From NCBI GenBank assembly GCA_020086605.1, contig JACBWW010000045.1, positions 1,216,764 through 1,280,763 of the forward strand: a DNA stretch of 64,000 nucleotides, written 5' to 3'. Below, piece after piece: positions 13,726 through 30,100 of this stretch (the stretch's first letter is position 1; every line of letters starts with the position of its first letter). The notes beneath the pieces are model-generated. The model was given only the letters and a program-made list of their open reading frames with translations, was not told the DNA's origin and did not search any database. This DNA comes from Lanius collurio (taxonomy: Eukaryota; Chordata; Aves; Passeriformes; Laniidae). Made by a program: the position numbers and the translations under genes.

Positions 13726-13889
13726 GAACTTCATGTTGGTGTTGCTTATGCCAGAATATAGTGAGCAAGGCAAATTAGGTCCAGCCTTGTGTAAACTTTT
13801 AATTGGCCAACATGATGCTATTGAGCATGAATTCCAGGTGGCTTTGGAAATGAAAGAGAACTGAGTGCTCTGGCTGGAAGCTGAACGTG
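13726..13889 (+). other. ZC3H12B: ZC3H12B 5'UTR part of the first coding exon
   Basis: The exon begins after a textbook acceptor (long T-rich tract ending in AG at 13724-13725). The 164-base leader contains upstream ATGs at 13733 and 13812. The one at 13812 is in frame with the main start but stops at 13851-13853, which fixes the main start downstream of that point. Confidence 0.7.
13733..13864 (+). CDS. Upstream ORF in the ZC3H12B leader (43 codons)
   Basis: An ATG at 13733 opens a 43-codon frame that stops with TGA at 13862-13864, 25 bases before the ZC3H12B ATG and in a different frame. The start context is weak (T at -3). The predicted peptide has no domain I recognise. Upstream ORFs of this kind commonly lower translation of the main ORF; whether this one is translated is not shown by the sequence. 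Confidence 0.4.
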   Translation: MLVLLMPEYSEQGKLGPALCKLLIGQHDAIEHEFQVALEMKEN

Positions 13890-20564
<6,675 letters not shown>

Positions 20565-20650
20565 AGGAGTACAGCCTCTTTTGGATAAGTGAAACTGTAC
20601 AGCACATAGGACCCAGAGGAAAACTTACATGAAAGAAGAGGCCAATCTAT

Positions 20651-20658
20651 TGTAAATA
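20651..20658 (+). promoter_or_regulatory. Pumilio-type element TGTAAATA in ZC3H12B 3'UTR
   Basis: Matches the PUM1/2 consensus UGUANAUA exactly, 87 bases after the stop codon. Such motifs recruit decay and repression factors, but an 8-base match is common in AU-rich RNA. Confidence 0.4.
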
Positions 20659-22666
20659 TTTTCTACTAGATAGTATAAAATCCTGTACACAGTAGCAATC
20701 ATATATATGCTGAGGCACTATATAAAAGTTGATTGTATTGCAAATTTTAAGATTTTAAATATAGGGATTTTTAATAGTATTTTATAGGAAATGCATACCT
20801 TGCTGCATGGATAGCTCACTAAGAACTATAATGTCACAATCAGTGTCTCAAAGCTGTTACTACAAAATTAGTGTTAGCAATTATATTGCATGTATTAGTG
20901 TACACTTACAATTTGCATATAAATACCTAATCGGCCTCTAAAAGTATGCTCTATCCACACCCAGATGACTTTCAGGGTTTCAGCTTTGTCACTTGACACT
21001 GCCTACTGGCATCTTAAGTATTGAAAAAAAAGTAAATGTGATAAAAATTAAAATTATTTATAAAAGGAAAAACTGATCTCAGTTTTTCAATGCCAACATG
21101 GTTGTTGGTACTTAAATTTCAGAACTGTTCCTCAAGAGTTTGAATAACTATTACATTGTTCAATATGTTGGCTCAATCCAACAGAAGCCAAATACTTTAT
21201 TAAATTAGGACCAAAACATTAAGGAATGTAAAGGCATGAGTGCCATTCAGTAAACTGAAAAGTTTAACAGTAGCTTCTCTCCAGAATCTCATCTCAAACA
21301 TGCAGTAAGCAGCTGCTGGCCCAAATGACTAGACAAGCTGAAAATAAATTATCAGTATTATGTAAACTAGATTACTCAGCTTGAAGCAGCAAAAACTGGA
21401 TGTTAACGTGGAAGTTCATCACTAACTACAGCCCTTCCTCTGGGAGCAAGGATGGTGTTTGAGTGAGCCTGACATTCAAGATGGCTGTACAAGATCAACT
21501 TCAGAAATGGTGGAGGGGGAAGCTGCTTCTTGAAAAGAGATGCTCCAGTTTGGGTTTGTGGCAAAGCTGTCCTGGTTTTTGCTCTACAGATCCACGCAAA
21601 GGTGTGCATTTGCCTCGTGAAGGCTTTTAGAGTTCCTGTTTCAACAGGTGAGATAATTTTGTGTGGCATTGTTTGCGCAACTGGTATCTTGCTCAGGGTG
21701 GGAACCTTTGTAGCTAAATGTCTCCAAAAGAGGCGTTTATTGGTTTTTTTAAGCTGCACTGACTGTACGCCCTTTTTTGAATCCACTGTATATTTCAACA
21801 TTTTGAACCATGACTAACTCGACATGTCTCGAGCTAGGACTTGTTGACTTCTACTGTAGTTTTTTTCATGAAAGTTGAGAAGGCCTGATTTATGGCCTTT
21901 TGTTTCTTCATGAGAAGGTGTGACACTGCCTAAATGTTTCTTACTGTGAAACACACAGAACGTGAGGCTGCAGTCAGGGTTGTTTCTGGTGTTTTGATAA
22001 TGGCTTGCATGCTGCTTTCTAGTTATCTGTTTGTCTGAGAAACAAAGTTTATCATTTCCTCCACTTGTGTTACTGTAGTGGTTGGTTTGATTCAAAATAT
22101 CTTGTGGGCTCTTTATCATGTGCAAAATAGGTTCCTGTCATAGAAAAAAACCCCACCAAATGTACCAACAAGAAACCACAATTATGGGTGCAATTACAGT
22201 TAATTTACTGACATTTGATAGCTGTATCATTTCACACAGGATAAATATTCTTGTGTTGGTACAGGTGACATATATAATGACTGTGTCATTATGTATTTGA
22301 CATGAAGTAACTTGAAGGTGATTCTGTACTTACACTTGGGGTTTAAAAATAACTTAAGATTTAGTTAATTGGTTATTCTCTCTGTTAGTGGGGAAAAAAA
22401 TAGTCCAAACACTTATAATAGTTGGGGGAAAATAGATTTAACTCTTGAGCAGTTTTCAAAAACATTTCATATTTTTAATTTGCAATTAATTCTTATTCTC
22501 TTCTCTTGCATGGTATAAGCAGCTGAGAGCAATGCCTCAAATAACCAGAAATGACCTTTTGTTTGTTGATACAAATTGTATCTCTTTTTCTTGATTGTAT
22601 AAAAACTGTGTATAAAAAAAAATAATCTCTAGATTAACTTCAGTATTACATTTTCACCACAATGTT

Positions 22667-22685
22667 TGTGACACCATGTGTCACA
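22667..22685 (+). promoter_or_regulatory. Perfect 8-bp hairpin with CAT triloop in ZC3H12B 3'UTR
   Basis: The arms TGTGACAC and GTGTCACA are exact reverse complements around a 3-base loop CAU; two flanking U-G pairs could lengthen the stem. The loop is pyrimidine-purine-pyrimidine, the pattern favoured by Regnase-family nucleases. It lies 2.1 kb after the stop. Structure is seen in the sequence; function is inference. Confidence 0.6.
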
Positions 22686-23622
22686 GGGAAGTAGCCCATG
22701 AGTAATTATGGATCTTTTTTTATTTAAAATGGGCACTTGTAGTTTATAGACAAACAGGGACAACTTTTCAGAACCAGGTTATTATGTGCACAAATACTGT
22801 GTGTACACCTCAAAGCATTACATAGGTATCTTCAGTCTATTTATTAAGCAGATACATTCTTGCACTAAACTTTATGTAAAAATGTTGCTGTTTACTCATC
22901 TGCATGTGTTTAAAATGTAACTAATTGCTATAGACCCTATTTTATTCTAACCAATTAATTTATAAATTATTTAGGTATGAGATGGAGTTTATTGTGCAGT
23001 CATGTTTTCCATCCTGCATGGAATTAAATATTTGTATGCAGAATGTTTGTTCAGTTTTTCTCCATTTATAAAGATAAGCTATTTTAAGAGAGGTTTAGTA
23101 GGTGATTTTGATGTTTTCTAATGTGGAAAACTCAACAGAAATTTCTGTATGAAGTGCTGGGTGGCATACAGAGATATCCATTTTTGTTGGATTTGTCCAG
23201 TCATTTTAATTTTCACTAATCATTGTTTTACTGATGGAAGAATTCCTTTTTAAACAATGGGAGTGCTGTGCAAATACAAATACTATTTCCCTAAGGCACT
23301 TCAAAGACAAATTGTCTTATTCTAAGAAGCTATTGGCATCTATCGTGCATAGTTACAGAATTGGCAGTGTAGCCTTGTGGAAATAACCTGCAAATTTTGT
23401 GCTTGTTTAGTCCTCCTTACACGTAATGAAACTTTTCTATGTGATTTAGTCTTTCCTGATCAACTACTTTAAGTGATAATATGGTCATCCACACCTGTTT
23501 TCAGATATGTTTACAAGACAGTTCAAAACACTGACACTTCATCAACCTTTAGTGCATAAGTTTAGATTTCTTCTTACACGGAAGAGCTGATCTTATTAAC
23601 ACCTGATCATAACTGTCTATAT

Positions 23623-23630
23623 TGTAAATA
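23623..23630 (+). promoter_or_regulatory. Second Pumilio-type element TGTAAATA in ZC3H12B 3'UTR
   Basis: Exact UGUANAUA match, 88 bases before the proximal AATAAA. Weak evidence on its own. Confidence 0.35.
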
Positions 23631-23717
23631 TAAGACTTTGTATAAATGCTCTTTTTTAGAGCATGATATTTAAATGTTTTTAAAACTGTAAAAGAACAGT
23701 TCTAGAAACTATATTTT

Positions 23718-23723
23718 AATAAA
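23718..23723 (+). terminator. Proximal poly(A) signal candidate, ZC3H12B
   Basis: Canonical AATAAA 3.15 kb after the stop codon. Use of this site would give a shorter 3'UTR that keeps the triloop hairpin at 22667 but loses the two hairpins near 24.5-24.7 kb. Confidence 0.4.
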
Positions 23724-24527
23724 ATCCATGAAAAAAACAATTCTAGATGAGGGGGGGAAAGTGTGAAGGTAAAATCATGGACTACTGCAGTTGACAAGTT
23801 AAGCAGTAGATTTTAGTGCTTTACTTGGGCCAGAGCATTCTCTGGGAGTTCTGATTTACTTACCTTTCATCTTCAGCTATATTACTTTCACATAATGTGT
23901 CACTTAAAAGTGTGCAACTTTAAATTCATAAATCAAAAACCAAATGCTTCATGGGATGTCAGTCTAAATTATTTAATGTTTTTTGTAAGAATTACATGTC
24001 AGAAATATAGTAAATTGTACTTGATTTCACTGCTGTTAGTCCTGTTGTTGTCAAATTGAGCTGCAGTAGTTGGCTTCATTCATTTGTAGAATTAAACATT
24101 ATTGTTTAATTGTTGTAAAATTTTATAAATCTCTTTGGGTTTTTTTGGTTGACCCAAATATAATGTAAGTCTTAATGACAAAATGAGTGAAAATGGATGT
24201 TAAACCAGTATGTGGTATTCTTAAATCTGTGTGGTGGTAAGTGGGCACTGCTCTAGTTGCTGCAGCATGTAATTTATTTACTAGCATGCATCTGTTTAGC
24301 TTTTGTAAAAATGCTTTAGCTGTAAACTTAAAAATAGGTATGGAGTGTGATTGCTTAGAGTAAATAGATGGAGATTCATTGAAAAAAACAAAACCAAACC
24401 AATCTAATTAGGTGAGTTTCCCCCTACATACTCCTAATGCCAATTTGTCTGAAAGTGTGCATTTTGGCATTGTGTTCAAATAGTAAAGTTAAAAATACTT
24501 GGTGACCTGTATGCATACCTGATCTAT

Positions 24528-24549
24528 ATGTACCTGCAAACAGGTACAT
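24528..24549 (+). promoter_or_regulatory. Perfect 9-bp hairpin with 4-base loop in ZC3H12B 3'UTR
   Basis: The arms ATGTACCTG and CAGGTACAT pair completely around the loop CAAA. It is the strongest short hairpin I noticed in this transcript region. It lies beyond the proximal poly(A) signal, so only the long 3'UTR form would carry it. Confidence 0.55.
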
Positions 24550-24685
24550 TTGATTATTGTAATTTTTAAAACTCCACACTAAGGGGAAGGAACATGCATA
24601 ATTTCTGTGAAACTTTGTTCCAAGACTTTACCTCGACTTGCCAAAAGTTCACCTGAAGCTTTAGTACTCCAGGATTTCTAACAGT

Positions 24686-24701
24686 CAGATCTTTAGATCT
24701 G
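24686..24701 (+). promoter_or_regulatory. Hairpin/palindrome in ZC3H12B 3'UTR
   Basis: CAGATCTTTAGATCTG is a near-palindrome; as RNA it gives a 6-bp stem with loop UUUA. It lies 137 bases after the 9-bp hairpin. Confidence 0.45.
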
Positions 24702-25063
24702 TCACAGTTACTGCGATGGAGAGCGTTCAGCTTTCATACTCCTCTTATGTACCTATTGCTTGTATGTGTGACAGAGCCCTCACCAAGTGTATTTCCTGCA
24801 ATATTTCAACTGGAAAAATACAATTGCACCACCACATAAATTATTCTTATCCCAGTGTCTGGTTAGCCTTTGAAGAGTCATTATACAATCTTGCTGATTT
24901 TGGTCTGTATTTAAAGTTTGTAAATGTATTAAAAGAATTGCAAGAATCTAAAAGAAGTATAGGCTGTCACCTATTCCCCTCTGCTCTATGTAAATGTTTG
25001 GCACAATTATTTAATAATATGAAATATGTTATAGTTTATATATTAAAAAAATTTTGCTTATTT

Positions 25064-25069
25064 AATAAA
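25064..25069 (+). terminator. Distal poly(A) signal candidate, ZC3H12B
   Basis: AATAAA with a T-rich stretch shortly downstream ('tttgtttccagctttttattttt'). A cleavage site near 25090 gives a 3'UTR of about 4.5 kb and leaves about 1.9 kb before the end of the convergent LAS1L gene. Confidence 0.5.
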
Positions 25070-25090
25070 ACTGAGAGCCATTGGATTATT

Positions 25091-27009
25091 TGTTTCCAGC
25101 TTTTTATTTTTAAACCCTCTTTAGACAAGACCCCCAAAAAGCTTTTTTGCCCAGAAAAACTGTTGCAGTCTGTCCAAGTCATTCATTGGTAATTTTTTTA
25201 GCTGACTGACTGAAAAAATCCTAGATTCTCTATGTGGGGTAATGGCAGATACACAGGGCAGTAACTACAGCTGAGCAAGGTCTGGTAGGAGTAGTAGCAG
25301 CACATGATCTCACCCAGTGCACTTCTTCCAAGGGGGAAGGTACAGTATTTGCCAGGACCACACATTCCTATTTGAACTGTTATGCTTGTTTACAATACAA
25401 AATACAGTAATTGGAGTAATTTCATACTCAGCTAAATGCAGTATTAAAAGTACAAATCCTTTCACTCAAAATTTCCTAAATAAGCTTAATTAACTGCTGG
25501 GAAAAAAGTATTTCTAAAAGTGCTTGGAAGGGGAAGGGCTTCCACGAAAGATCCCTCATAACAGAAAGTTTATTTCCTTTTGCATTGGCACTGCTTGCTT
25601 TTAGAGAAGGAAATGTGCAATGTATTCCATTTCTGGATGCGTGGTAACAAGCAACTACAACAGAGCAGGATTACAAAAAATCTAGAGAAGAAGGAATAAA
25701 GAAATAATACTTACATTCTGGAAATCTAGCTAAGCCTTTACTTGAGAGCCTGTCCAAAGCATCCAAAAAGCTGCTGTTCTAAACATTTCAACCCTATGCA
25801 ACGTACTGCTAAAGTTGTATGTCCCTTTTTATATCCCTTCCTACTGACACATTATTCTTTGTTTAGTTTGTAAAACCTGCAAATTATCAGATGGACTCAG
25901 GGAAAGCCTCTGTTTTACCCTCTAGCACATGCACTCTAACAAATTCTTACTGAGGAGTCCTGCAATAAAAATAAACTCCTGGGTTTTTTTGACAGGTAAC
26001 TGCAGAAGCCTCTTAAGTTCCAAGAACCTGTAATACAGGTAAAGAAAACTGAATAGGAAAAACTATCTGGAAGCCATTTTTCTCAACAGCTTTCCACAAA
26101 GGTACTTTTCCAGTCCATTTCTGCAGTAATCATACCAGCTCTCAGCAGACACCACAGTATTGGTTATAAATATCAGCAAAATCATGAACATAAGTAACAT
26201 GAAGCAAAACACTTCAATCAAAAAAGAGACAGTAGTGGCTTCAAGACTATCACTTGAAAAAACATTGTGACAAAAACATTTCAAAGGTATTTATGAATCA
26301 GTTCATTCAGCCATGCTCTAGCTAGGATTGATTCTTGAAGCCTCACTGAAATCCTAGAAAGATGAAAACTGTAGCACAATCTTATCCTGGCAAAATCATT
26401 CCTCCAGGACAGCATCACTGAAATAAGAAGGGCTCAATAGTCTTGCTAATGAGGGCCAGAGGACACTTTCCAGAGTTTAAACAGAAACGGCATCCAGGAG
26501 CAAGGTTTGCCTTCAGTCAGTTGTATTTATTAACCATGAAGAAGTTAAGGAACATGGAGGGATTCCAAAGTACTCTTAACTGTATTTGGCAAACTTCAAC
26601 TGGTTGAGCAAAACAATGGTTACTGTACATGCAACTTAAAACACAACACCTTTAAAAAACAGTGATTTTACATGGTAAAAATCAATAAATGACAGCAACA
26701 ACTTCTGGAGTGACTATTTCCCCACCACCATTACTAGATCCCTCACACAACTTACGCAATACTAAAAGTCACAGAGCACTCTGCTGCTGTCTCAGAAAAG
26801 TTGAAGGCCACTTTTTATTTTATGGAAGTCATTCTGGGTCCACAACAATCCTCCTGTCATGGGAATGTTCAATTCTGCAGAGCTGTGAGGAAAAGAATAA
26901 AGCACATATTCACTGGGCTGATTTAGAAGCTTATATCACCAAAGTAATTTTGATAGTACTTTATTTCCAAAACATTTTTCATTTTTAGCTCTGAAACATT
27001 TATCTGCTG
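25091..27009. other. Spacer between convergent ZC3H12B and LAS1L
   Basis: About 1.9 kb with no recognised gene. A minus-strand open frame at 26063-26284 encodes one strongly hydrophobic segment and is discussed as a finding. No CR1 piece was recognised. Confidence 0.6.
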
Positions 27010-27032
27010 AAATGTCCTTCGTTTTTAATCAC

Positions 27033-27038
27033 TTTATT
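27033..27038 (-). terminator. LAS1L: Poly(A) signal of LAS1L
   Basis: AATAAA on the minus strand (TTTATT on plus), about 115 bases after the proposed last LAS1L stop. It gives a very short 3'UTR and supports a final exon at 27153-27183. Confidence 0.65.
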
Positions 27039-27152
27039 CAAGAGAGGCAATAGTCCTGAAACATGAAAGATACAAGGCACAAACCAAAAGAAAGGTGACC
27101 AGTACTAACAATTGTGAGGGAGAAATGGCTGCAGAAATAACCAGAGAACAAT

Positions 27153-27183
27153 TTACATCTGAACCTTCATCTGTCCTTCGCAG
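27153..27183 (-). CDS. LAS1L: LAS1L coding exon 13 (residues 595-604), tentative
   Basis: The acceptor TGTATTCCTAG precedes CTGCGAAGG. Joined to exon 12 it completes Asn595 and encodes Cys-Glu-Gly-Gln-Met-Lys-Val-Gln-Met before TAA at 27155-27153. Human LAS1L also ends with a Gly-Gln-Leu element shortly before the C-terminus, and AATAAA follows. The alternatives are a stop by reading past the exon 12 donor (TGA 29413-29411), or an upstream donor giving a 49-residue hydrophobic tail. Confidence 0.55.
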
Positions 27184-30100
27184 CTAGGAATACAAGCACA
27201 TCAAGTGAAATGCTAACACAGCAAGCAATTGACACGAGAAGAGTTTGTCACAAATCTTACACAATCTTATCCTGTACACTGATACTGCCCATTTCTACAG
27301 CTTTAGAAAAAAGTCATGGGACTTAGACATGCAACCCCTAAAGCAACAGCACGTCAGCAACCTCGCTCTCAGAAAACTCTCCAAGTGGTCATTATTTGCC
27401 AAATTTGTTCCAGCTGTCAGGTAAAACTGACACTGGGAGCTAATAAAAAGCACATATGCTTATCACAAAACCCAAAACTTCTGCCTGAGGGATGACAGCA
27501 GCTATTCAAAGCTCCAGAGATTGCCCCAGCAACACTAAATGTGAACTTTGACAAGACACGTGCACAGCATAGACCAGAAAACCCAACAATGAGCACAATC
27601 TTTTGGGAGGAAGGAATTGCAGAAAGACGAAGAAGGGCATTGCTTTTAGAAAGGGCGTGTCCCATTGCCTATGCTGGGGATGCTTTTCCAAGCACCTTAC
27701 GGATATTTTCAAAGTAAAATGTCAGGTTTTCACAACCTCTGATACCTGCCTTCATGAGCCTGGCAGAACAGCTCTCTGCAGACAGAGAACTTGCAGGGCA
27801 GTACCAAAAAAGTAAGCAGCAAACACCCGTTCTGGAATGGGCCATACAAAAACCTTTGATGGGGAAGAAAATAACCCATGTAGCTACAAGCCAGAGGACA
27901 AGATTCCTGCACAGAAGAAAACGCAAGCAGTCGACGAAATCTGCTTCTTTCTGCCTTGGGCAAGTCAGACCACCTTTCCAAAACCACATGTCCTTTGGCA
28001 AATGGAGAAGCTGCTATGCAAGGGAAATAAGGATAATGAACAGGCTGCCGTTGTAGCACTCCTGATGAAACCTGGATTATTTCCAGGCTTAGCTTCAGGA
28101 ATAAATCAGCTTCTGCTCCTTTCTATTTGCGGTAACAACAGGTTTTCCTCATGTTTCTTTCTAAGATTTTTTTTTCTTGGCACCCTTCCAGGCTGTAATC
28201 TGAGTGGAACAAACTGTCTGCCCCTTTCCCCACACAAAGAGATGCAGAAACACATGTTACTTTTGGCCTGCTTTCTCATTTTCTGCATGAGTATTTTCTA
28301 GCAAGACGAGCTACATAACACATTACATTGTTCAAAAAACAGCCTGAAATTTACGTACCCAGCCTGGAGCTTTTTAGCCTGCAATTAATATAGTATCAGT
28401 CCTTACTATGACTAAATCCTATTTCAAAATGCAGTCTAGGCATCTTCCTCCAAAGGAACATGATGTTACTGATAAAGGAAGGTCAATTAATTTGATCCCA
28501 TGGAGGATGGCCAACAGGATGGAGAAGAACGCAAGCCTTACTTTTTGGAAGATTTGAAACTCTAAGTTTGGAATCTGAACACAACTCTGAATATGTGAAA
28601 ATATGAACACATGCAAGATTTCTTCTCAGTGAAATACCCCAGGCTGCATGATTCTCAGTTCTTCACACTGGTAGTAGATTTGGCCCACCAACCACAGAAA
28701 AAAATCAGGGATGAGAAAGTTGTTCGGTCAATTGTTAAGGAAAATAACTGCAATTCGTTTCTATTCTGAAGCATTCCTTGGATTTAAATAATAGGAGACA
28801 GATTTATATGTATGAGATGAAACTGATTTGACAGCTTACAGCATTCAAGTTCCTATGACTTAGAAGTGTGAAATACTGACCCTATTAAAACATCTCCAAT
28901 GGGACACTTTAACTGGATAAGCTTCACTTAGTAACAAAAGTTATCTGACTAAAGCTTTATAGAATGCTCCTGCTATTTCCAGGACAAGCTGTGTTTCTTT
29001 ACTGAGGTCAGATCTGCAGCTCTAAATTACTAGCTACAGCTCTAAAAGGTCACTGGGCACTGCCAACCTACTGAGGATCAGAGCCCCAGCTAATAAAAAC
29101 ACAAGTTTTCAAGCCTGCTGGGGCTGTGCTGATAGCTGCTAAACAGCAGTATTTCATAATCCTTGCAATGGTTTCTTTTAAAAAAGAACAGGAGGAGTGA
29201 AGATAGAAATATTATAAGATGGCATCCTCAGAGGATACCATTAGGGTTAGGTTAGTAGGTATTAGAGACAACAGTAGATATTTGGGTCAAACTATTTAAG
29301 TAGAAGTAAAAAGGGAATCTCAGCCCTAATTTCTCACATGGTATAGTAAAAGGCACAGAGAGAGAAACGCATTTCATGGTTCAGGGGCAAAGTACCACCC
29401 ACACCATTACTCACTTTGTATTGAGAGACTTCCACTCATCCCTCACCGGCTGATCAAGCAGGGACATCATAGAATAATTATCCAACATGAGACCATCAGG
29501 GTCATCTGTCTGACCTGGGAGTTTGCCAAGAGGAAAGTCCTTCCATCGTACTTCATCTAGATAAAAACAGTACAAACCCAAGAAGTCTGAGTTTCCCAAA
29601 GACTGTCAGAACACAAAGATGACCCTCCCCAAGTCCACAAATACTGCCTCAGGCAACTCAGCCATTCAGCAAATTATCTGAATCAATGTCACAGAAGCAG
29701 AGGACAGTTTTGCTTCTGTTCTCAAAACATCCAGTTCTAACAAACTGTTCACATCAGCATAACTAAGATCTCTTCTCCTTTTTTTTTCTTTACTTCAGAA
29801 AATTTCCCAGTGGATGGAGTACAAGAGTTCAGTCTTCTAGTGGCTGCTTCTTTTCCTTTAAATACCATTTTGACTCCAACTCTTCTCCACCAACTTTCTC
29901 CTCCTGTGTTCCAGTCCCTCCATGACTCATCCAAAATTCTTAGCTACAGAGACCTCCAAACCTAATGAGAAAGTACAGCTACTGTAACAAAGCTAACAAA
30001 ACACTTGATATACTGTTTATTCCTTCTAAAAACTTGTCTTGCTCCTTTCTGTTGTTTCTCACCATGTCATAACAACCACTTTCCCAGAGCATGGAACCTA

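Larger units (their letters stand above)
20565..25090 (+). other. ZC3H12B: ZC3H12B 3'UTR (long, AU-rich)
   Basis: About 4.5 kb of AT-rich sequence from the stop to the probable distal poly(A) site. It contains two Pumilio-type TGTAAATA elements (20651-20658 and 23623-23630), several ATTTA motifs and three clear hairpins (22667-22685, 24528-24549, 24686-24701). An earlier AATAAA lies at 23718-23723. The 3' end is inferred from poly(A) signals and from the convergent LAS1L gene, not from transcript data. A 158-codon open frame at 24716-25192 overlaps its end and is probably accidental. Confidence 0.6.

Noticed and set aside
13887..13889. GTG as the ZC3H12B start codon
   Set aside because: The next codon is ATG followed by Thr-Ala, matching the family N-terminus; GTG starts are rare in vertebrates.
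27417..28301. Cluster of 60-154 codon frames on both strands in the last LAS1L intron
   Set aside because: Overlapping antisense frames without homology; compositional chance is the simplest reading.
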